From Magnaporthiopsis rhizophila (lineage: Eukaryota; Ascomycota; Sordariomycetes; Magnaporthales; Magnaporthaceae), in NCBI GenBank assembly GCA_003049465.1, contig PYSS01000068.1:1-64000 (forward strand): DNA of 64,000 nucleotides, written 5' to 3'. Below, one piece after another: positions 57,933 to 64,000 of the stretch. The notes under the pieces were generated by a model. The model was given only the letters and a program-made list of their open reading frames with translations, made no database searches and had not been told where the DNA came from. Numbering within the stretch: the first letter of the stretch is position 1; each line of letters begins with the position of its first letter. Both the position numbers and the translations under genes were made by a program.

Positions 57933-58333
57933 TGTGGCGTCCAAGGAAGGAAGGTCCGAGCCAGGCTCTTCCCTGGGCGATGGTGATGGAAAAGTCAGAG
58001 GAAGGCGTCCAGGAGGCAGGAACGATGATGGAATGATGGATGATGGCTGGAGGGGCAACAAACAATTGATGGCAATCCTTGGTTGGTTCGGGCGACACCA
58101 ACCTTTCTCTCTGGTGCTGCTGTCTAACCGTCACACAGTCGGGTGTTCCATCTATTCTCCTCCTCCTTTCCGTCCCGAGTGGCTTGGCATTGACGCGCCT
58201 CGTTGCACCTCGTGGCAGAGCGCAAAATCGCCCTCGCCGCCCACGTCTTGTTCCCGTCACGCCCCCTTGTAGCTGTCTAGCCGGCCAGAAGCGTGTTCCA
58301 TCTTGCTCCCTCGCCATCCTCGTCCTCATATTT

Positions 58334-58342
58334 ACTTGCTCA
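58334..58342 (+). promoter_or_regulatory. Candidate copper-response element, copy 3
   Basis: ACTTGCTCA on the plus strand, the same 9-mer in opposite orientation, 387 bp before the reductase ATG. Confidence 0.4.
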
Positions 58343-58728
58343 ATATCACTCGACGGTGTCCTTTCGCTCGTTTCGTCCGTACAAGCCAGGAACGGCCGCA
58401 GACTTGAGATGCGTGTCATTTATAGTCAGACGACACACAACCGTCGAGTTTAAAGTCGGCTCGGCTCTAGCGCCTTGCCGCGGTCTTTCCGTCTGCCAGA
58501 TCAATCGTCCTTCCTTTGTATTCTTGTTTTCTCTTTCCCTCTCAGTCCCTTGGACCTCGCCATGACACGGCCTTGGCCTGGGCCAGACTCTACTCGACAA
58601 CCACTTACCAAGGCTGATAAGCCCCCTACTCCCACAACACCCTGCCCAGGGACGGGAAGCAGCAGCAACGGACGAACAGGCAACCGAACGAGCCATATTG
58701 GGCCCCCGCAATAACCACCGACACGACC

Positions 58729-60771
58729 ATGGACATGGACATGGGCCACAACCATGGCTCGGGCGGCACCACGGGCGGCTTCAAGCCTGTCAATATGGGC
58801 CTGGCCCAGTCCTTCTGGTACATCATCGTCGGCTTCGTGGGACTGATGGTTTTGATACGCATCGCAAATTACGTCGACAGGCGGAGGCGACTGCGAGCAT
58901 GCGCAAAAGGATCCCACGAGTTCCCCACGAGGCCGACGGGCCGCTTGTCGCAGGCCTGGGCCACAGCGACAGCCATCGCGCGCGAGATCAGCTATCCGCA
59001 GCTGTACGTGCCCACGCGCTTCCTCTCGTGGCTGACGCCGCCGCCGCTCGGGCGCGTGCTGCTGCTGCTGGCCTACTGGGCCGTCATCATCTACATGATG
59101 GCGGCCGACGCCATCATCAAGGACATCTACTTCTGGGAACGCATCGGCTTCCGCAACGCCTGGGTCACCATGATGCAGGTGCCGCTGCTGTACCTGCTCG
59201 CGTCCAAGGCCAACGTGGTCGCGTTCCTGCTCGGGTCCAGCCACGAGCGCGTCAACTGGATGCACCGCTGGGTCGCCCGAACCATGCTGGTAACGGGCGC
59301 CGTCCACGGCTGGCACTTTTACCACCAGTGGGCCCTGGCCGACTTTGTCGAGTTCCAGCTCGAGATGATGCCCATGGTCAAGTACGGCCTCGGGGCCTGG
59401 GCCGTTCTCGCCTGGGCACTGCTTACCTCGTTCGCACCCCTGCGCCACGCCTGGTACGAGCTCTTTGTGGCCCAGCACGTCGTCTCCGCCGCCATCTTCC
59501 TCTGGCTGCTGTACGTGCACGTCCCCGCCACCGCCCGCTGGTACCTCTGGCTCGCTGTCGCGTCGCTGTGTCTGGATCGCTTCTGCCGTCTGGTCCTGCT
59601 TGTGTGGCAGAACGTCAAGGTCCGCCGCCCGAACCCGTCGCGCTGCAAGGGCGGCCAGCGCGTGGGCCATCAGGCGCAGCTAAGGGCCGTTGGCGACGCC
59701 ATCACCGTCGTAACCATCAAGGACGTGCACTTTCGGTGGCACGCCGGCCAGCATCTGTACCTGTGGATACCTCGCATCGGCCCGCTCGAGGCGCACCCCT
59801 ACACCGTCGCCTGCGCCCACAAGCTGCCCGACACGTGCATCTGCAACAGCATCCAGCTAGTGGTGCGCCGCCATGCCGGCTTCTCGCGTAGGTTGTACGC
59901 GCACGCGGCGCGGGCGCAGGCGCAGGAGAGAGGGAAAGACACCGTCACCGTCTTTGTGTCGGGCCCTTACGGCGCGCCACCACGATGGGATGTGTTCGAG
60001 ACGCTGGTGCTGATCTCGGCGTCGACAGGTGCATCCTTCACGCTACCGATCCTCGAGAGCGTCATCATGCACCGGTTGCGGCGGCAAGAAGGGCGGGGGG
60101 CCGCGTTGTGCACAAAACGGGTCGATCTGCTCATCGCGGCGAAGCGCGGCGACGAGATCGACTACTACGTACAGCGGCTACACGAGTTCATCGACAGGGC
60201 CCGCGAGGTCGGTATAGAGCTCAACGTGGTGATCGCCATGACGCAGGACGGTGAAGCCTTGATGGACGACCCGCTTGACAGCTCGCCACGCTTGCGGAAC
60301 GACAATGACGCTTCCGCCACGGCGGCGGCGGCCGGGTCAAGTGGTCCGCTTGTAGTGGAGCAGGAAGACCAAGAGAGACAAATGTCGGAAAAGATAGAGG
60401 CGCCGGATGGAGAGGACAAGAAGAAGGACCTGTCGTCCCACGCTATCGACATCGAAAGTTTCGCCGGTGCCGGCAATCCAGCGGGGTCATCGTCGGCTCG
60501 CCGGCGCAAAGAACAAGACAGCCAGGGTGTTGAGCGACGCGGAAGCGCGGACTCGCACGTGCAGCACATGACGTCGCGACCTGACATCGCCAGCTTCATC
60601 CGCGGGCCGGTTGAAGCTGCGGGCGGCGAGACGTCGGTTGTCGTTTGCGGCGGCAAGTCGTTGGTGGCCACGGTGCGCAACTGCGTCGCCGCCCTCTCGG
60701 ACGAGCGGGCGGTGCACAAAGGCACTGGCGCCCAAGGAATCCACCTGCACGTTGAGGAGTACAGCTTCTGA
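58729..60771 (+). CDS. FRE-type ferric/cupric reductase (680 aa)
   Basis: A single exon. The ATG begins MDMDMGHNHG, a Met/His-rich extracellular start able to bind copper. A first helix (about 27-45) is followed by the ferric reductase-like transmembrane domain. Two haem-ligand histidine pairs at the usual 14-residue spacing are H179/H193 (MHRW...VHGW) and H250/H264 (AQHV...YVHV). Then come an FAD-binding HPYT (356-359), a ferredoxin-reductase-type NADPH site (VSGPYGAP, 410-417) and the final VVVCGGKSL. A ~150-residue charged, Ser-rich insertion interrupts the NADPH domain. The enzyme passes electrons from NADPH through FAD and two haems to extracellular Fe(III) or Cu(II) for uptake. Divergence from the X325 gene and the Met/His start favour copper as one substrate (inference). 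Confidence 0.94.
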   Translation: MDMDMGHNHGSGGTTGGFKPVNMGLAQSFWYIIVGFVGLMVLIRIANYVDRRRRLRACAKGSHEFPTRPTGRLSQAWATATAIAREISYPQLYVPTRFLSWLTPPPLGRVLLLLAYWAVIIYMMAADAIIKDIYFWERIGFRNAWVTMMQVPLLYLLASKANVVAFLLGSSHERVNWMHRWVARTMLVTGAVHGWHFYHQWALADFVEFQLEMMPMVKYGLGAWAVLAWALLTSFAPLRHAWYELFVAQHVVSAAIFLWLLYVHVPATARWYLWLAVASLCLDRFCRLVLLVWQNVKVRRPNPSRCKGGQRVGHQAQLRAVGDAITVVTIKDVHFRWHAGQHLYLWIPRIGPLEAHPYTVACAHKLPDTCICNSIQLVVRRHAGFSRRLYAHAARAQAQERGKDTVTVFVSGPYGAPPRWDVFETLVLISASTGASFTLPILESVIMHRLRRQEGRGAALCTKRVDLLIAAKRGDEIDYYVQRLHEFIDRAREVGIELNVVIAMTQDGEALMDDPLDSSPRLRNDNDASATAAAAGSSGPLVVEQEDQERQMSEKIEAPDGEDKKKDLSSHAIDIESFAGAGNPAGSSSARRRKEQDSQGVERRGSADSHVQHMTSRPDIASFIRGPVEAAGGETSVVVCGGKSLVATVRNCVAALSDERAVHKGTGAQGIHLHVEEYSF

Positions 60772-62531
60772 CGGCGGTGGCAGGCCGGCTTTAATGCTGC
60801 AATGTTTTAGGATATACCATTTTTTTTATCATCTACCGACATCGTCTTTTGATACACCCGAGTCTATTAGCATAAGCGTCCAAGTCTTTCATTTTCCAAT
60901 ACAATTTTCCCATTTCTGCTTGCTGCTTCTGGGTCTTTGCTCGGTCTCGCCCTTCAAGGGCAAGGCAGGTTATCTCAAGTGCCAGCGAACATGTATCGTT
61001 AACCCGACAAACACCGCCACGTGTCGGTGATTGTTGGTTGTCGAAGTCATATCCGAGGGTCTCGGCCATCTGCAGATCATGAATCACGGCCCGTTAAAGT
61101 GACTTGTCGACATTTTTTTTTTCCATGGCAGCACCTTGGCGGCGCCGATACTCTTTGTGTGCTGTAGCCGACTGACTGTTGGTGTTTTTGCGATTCGTCC
61201 TTTCGTCCCTTTGTTTCCTCGTCGAAGACTTAGCGTATGCATCGTCCCGAAGGCTGAGTGTCGTCCGAGGTGGTAACCCGAGTAACCGTAACCGGGTTTC
61301 CGACGCTGCATGTAAATCGAGCCTGCTCTGCATTGCTCTGGCCCCGGGACTAGACTCACCCGCCCGGCCAGCAGTCGAATCACGACGCAGCGATTCGGAA
61401 AAAAAAAAACTTTGGTTGGGCTTGACGACACGTTTTCGCAGAGCACCGCCGAGTTCGTCAAGGCGTGCGTCGTACAAAGTGCGGAGCCTCCCATCGCAGC
61501 CTGCAACTCGCGACGGCGGCATATTCCCCGCACCTGTAAGTGAGGCTGTGGTGGTGGTGGTTCATGGTGGCAGTGGCAAGGGGTGAATCTCGATCGAGGC
61601 CTTGGCGTGTTCCGGGTGGGTTCGACTCGGCTTCCGCGCCTAGCCCGCGTTGGCCGTTCGGTCTGGGTCGGAGGGAAGAAGGCTTCTTTCGGCATCAAAA
61701 GGCTCTCTTTCCTCACGTGTGACGTGTCGACGGTCCCACGCTCGGTCTGCCCTGTTGTGATACCGAGCTGCCCCTCTCAACCAACCCCATCCCTCTGCGT
61801 CTTGGCGCAAGCATTTACAAATGTCTCGTTGGCAAAATGGCCGGGGAGTAATCGAGGTCCCGCCGGCAATACCGAGGATGGGAAATCGGCCTTGCTGTGT
61901 ACGTGCGTATGCGCAGCCAGCCCCTCACTTGTTTAGAACAAAGCGGCTACAGCTATAGGTAGGTGGGTATGCTTCCCCGGCGGTTCCGAGACTGCAGACG
62001 CCGAGGGGCTTCCGACGGACAGAATCAAGCGCTCAGCGTCTGGTGCTTGTTTGCATTGCCAAAACGCGCACGTTGGCCACCACCGCCTTTCCACTCCTCT
62101 TGTCGATCTCCCCGCAAAATGCAACACCCCAGCGCGCAGGAAAGAACGGGGCACGCGGGGTGGCAGATCAAGAACAAAAGGAAAATCGCGCGGGCCGAGA
62201 GCACAGCAAAAGCAAGTTCGAGCAACCAATAAGAAGTCGTCATGATTCAAATGCATGGCTAACATGGCAATGCGGCCTGTCGTGCCGTCGTCCCAAACTC
62301 CAAGGCCAAACAAGCCTTTTTGTGCTCCATGACATGTTTCTGTCAGGTATCAAAAATCCAGCTCTTGGCCAGCTAACAACTGGGTATCAGAAGTCTCCTG
62401 CTGGTCGCGATGGACCAAGGATGTCGTAAAGTAGATACAAAAAGAAAAAGAAACAAAGAATCTTGTTCCGCCTCCCCACCCTCGACAGGCATGCGTGAAC
62501 ATCCTGGCGCGGCAAAATATCTCCGGTGCAT
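60772..62531. other. Convergent intergenic, reductase / permease
   Basis: 3' flanks of two convergent genes over 1.76 kb. It contains an A11 run near 61399 and many short frames without domains. Nothing else is supported. Confidence 0.5.
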
Positions 62532-64000
62532 CTACGCAGAAGCAGCCGCGCCCTCCTCCTTCTTGTTCCAGCCAAACAGGCGGCGGACGTCGTCACGCAG
62601 GCGGGTGGGCGGCTCGGTGAACTGGGCCTCGTAGGCGTCGATGGTGGGCTTGTCCCAGACCAGGTCGGCCTGCTCGGGCTTGACGAAGCTGGTGCGCTTG
62701 AACACCTTCCAGAACGTAAAGGTGATGACGGCAACAAAGATCATGGCGTAGTAGGAAAAGAAGTCCAGGACCTTCCAGTGGCCGGGCAAAAAGGTGGCGT
62801 AGCCGAAGCTGAGGACGACAAAGGTCATCCAGGCGATGCCGATGTAGGCGCAGTAGGGCTGGAAGTAGCCGTAGTAGGGGAGCGTTTTGCGGTCGAGGCC
62901 CTGGGCGTTGCAGGCGCGATAGAAGAAGACGTACGTGACCGAGATGACGACGTAGTTGAGGATCTGGGCGGCCTGGGTCAGCGACTGCAGCCGCGTGACC
63001 ACCTCGGCCGTGTTGCTGGACACCTGCATCAGCGAGAGCAGCGGGAAGAGCATGACGAAGGCGAAGGCGTAGATGGGGATGCCGTTGCTCATGCAGCGCT
63101 TGAAGATGGCGGGGGCTTGGCCGTCGAGGGCGAGGCCGTAGAGCGACCGCATGGCGCAGTAGGTGTAGGCGTTGCCGGCGCTGAAGATGGAGGTGCACAG
63201 CAGGGCGTTGACGATGGAGGGCAGCACGCTCACGCCCATCTTCTCCATGGCGATGACGTAGGGCGACCCCTTGGCGGTGCCGTGGCCGGCGTTGGCCAGC
63301 TCGGGGGTGTCGTGGCGCAGCACGATGCCGACGGCCAGGGCGCCGCCGATGAAGAAGAAGCCGAAGCGCCAGTAGACCGTCTTGAAGGCCTGTTTGAGGT
63401 ACAGACGCGGGCGCATGGCCTCGCCGGCGATCATGGCGATGTACTCGGGGCCGACGACGGTGAAGCCGGCCGAGTAGACCGCGGCCAGGAAGCCCTGGAA
63501 GCGGCCGAGGTCACCTTGGCTGATGTGCTCGGCGAAGGCCGGGACGACCATCCAGTTTCGGAAGCCGTAGGCGTCGTGCTGGGGGTTGCCGCCGACCATG
63601 GTGACAAAGGTGAAGGAGAAGACGATGGTGATGAGCAGCAGCTTGCCCGAGGCCAGCCAGAACTCGGCCTCGCCAAAATAGCGGACGGCGACGACGTTGA
63701 GCAGGCCGTAGAAGAGGACGCAGACGAGGCAGACGGCGATGGCGGGGATGTCGTCGCGCCAGAACTGCAGCACCAGGTTGAGGGCCGAGATCTCGAACGG
63801 GATCAGGAAGGCCTCGTAGAGAAAAAAGTTCCAGCCGGCCATGAAGCCAAAGGCCTCGTCGACCCACTTACCGGCCATGCGGATGAAGGATCCGGTGATG
63901 GGCATGTAGACGCACATCTCGGCCATGCCGTTGTTGACCATGCCCAGCATTGCCGAGTAGATCATGTAGGCCAGCAAGAGCGAGGCCGGGCCGCCCTGCT
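62532..64000 (-). CDS. Amino-acid permease, C-terminal part (at least 489 aa)
   Basis: An open frame from the right edge to the stop at 62532, with no introns in this part. The gene continues beyond 64000, so the N-terminus and first helices are missing. About ten helices remain. Motifs GMAEMCVYMPITGSFIRMAG, AGWNFFLYEAFLIPFEISAL and VVGPEYIAMIAGEAMRPR are those of the yeast amino-acid transporter (YAT/APC) family; the P-I-T-G-S-F-x-R and G-x-E stretches line the substrate site. ALALDGQAPAIFKR and a charged C-terminal tail (NKKEEGAAASA) are also typical. It is a proton-coupled plasma-membrane importer of amino acids; specificity cannot be read. Confidence 0.93.
   Translation of the reverse strand, partial: QGGPASLLLAYMIYSAMLGMVNNGMAEMCVYMPITGSFIRMAGKWVDEAFGFMAGWNFFLYEAFLIPFEISALNLVLQFWRDDIPAIAVCLVCVLFYGLLNVVAVRYFGEAEFWLASGKLLLITIVFSFTFVTMVGGNPQHDAYGFRNWMVVPAFAEHISQGDLGRFQGFLAAVYSAGFTVVGPEYIAMIAGEAMRPRLYLKQAFKTVYWRFGFFFIGGALAVGIVLRHDTPELANAGHGTAKGSPYVIAMEKMGVSVLPSIVNALLCTSIFSAGNAYTYCAMRSLYGLALDGQAPAIFKRCMSNGIPIYAFAFVMLFPLLSLMQVSSNTAEVVTRLQSLTQAAQILNYVVISVTYVFFYRACNAQGLDRKTLPYYGYFQPYCAYIGIAWMTFVVLSFGYATFLPGHWKVLDFFSYYAMIFVAVITFTFWKVFKRTSFVKPEQADLVWDKPTIDAYEAQFTEPPTRLRDDVRRLFGWNKKEEGAAASA

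Larger units (their letters stand above)
56863..58728. other. Divergent promoter, X325 and metalloreductase genes
   Basis: A 1.87-kb intergenic region that must hold the promoters of both genes. It contains three copies of a 9-mer (listed separately) and otherwise only shadow frames. Leaders on both sides are pyrimidine-rich relative to their own strand. Confidence 0.55.

Overview
This window is a chromosome end of a filamentous ascomycete, most likely a Sordariomycete. It opens with 15 CCCTAA telomere units. Genes are GC-rich, with short introns of about 58-171 nt that carry GT..CTAAC/CTGAC..AG signals. The protein families (PTH11-like receptor, HET domain, con-10, X325/Bim1-like copper protein) are typical of Pezizomycotina. 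The species cannot be named from the sequence alone.

Layout. (a) 1-9.8 kb, repeat-rich subtelomere: telomere, a 48-49 bp tandem repeat, an inverted LTR relic, then one complete chromodomain-type Ty3/Gypsy retrotransposon (1580-8793) with two 481-bp LTRs and a TAAAG target duplication. It is heavily AT-converted in the manner of repeat-induced point mutation (RIP). It lies inside the C-terminal part of a dynamin-family gene. (b) 9.8-31.2 kb, accessory zone: a small secreted protein, a decayed P450, a PTH11-like seven-helix protein, an MFS transporter, tRNA-Ser(AGA), a TDT/malate-sulfite-type transporter, a HET gene with three single-base frame breaks, and an AAA+ ATPase overlapping the HET gene head-to-tail. 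A 5-N assembly gap lies at 25300-25304. (c) 32.8-64 kb, conserved core: MPPED-like phosphoesterase, Doa10/Ssm4 RING-CH ubiquitin ligase, a repeat-bearing membrane protein often mislabelled hoxa13, con-10, a P450 with a long tail, arginyl-tRNA synthetase, a divergent pair of X325/Bim1-like GPI protein and FRE-type metalloreductase, and the C-terminal part of an amino-acid permease running off the right edge.

Possible functional links. The X325/Bim1-like protein and the metalloreductase share a divergent promoter with three copies of the 9-mer TGAGCAAGT/ACTTGCTCA, close to the Mac1 copper-response element; together they look like a copper-scavenging pair (inference). The AAA ATPase and HET gene on the same strand may be a linked allorecognition or cell-death module (inference). 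ArgRS has a perfect Gcn4/CPC1 site just upstream of its first ATG and two in-frame starts, suggesting mitochondrial and cytosolic forms from one gene.

Coordinates of spliced genes are outer limits; exon boundaries are in the evidence. All calls are by eye, with no database search.
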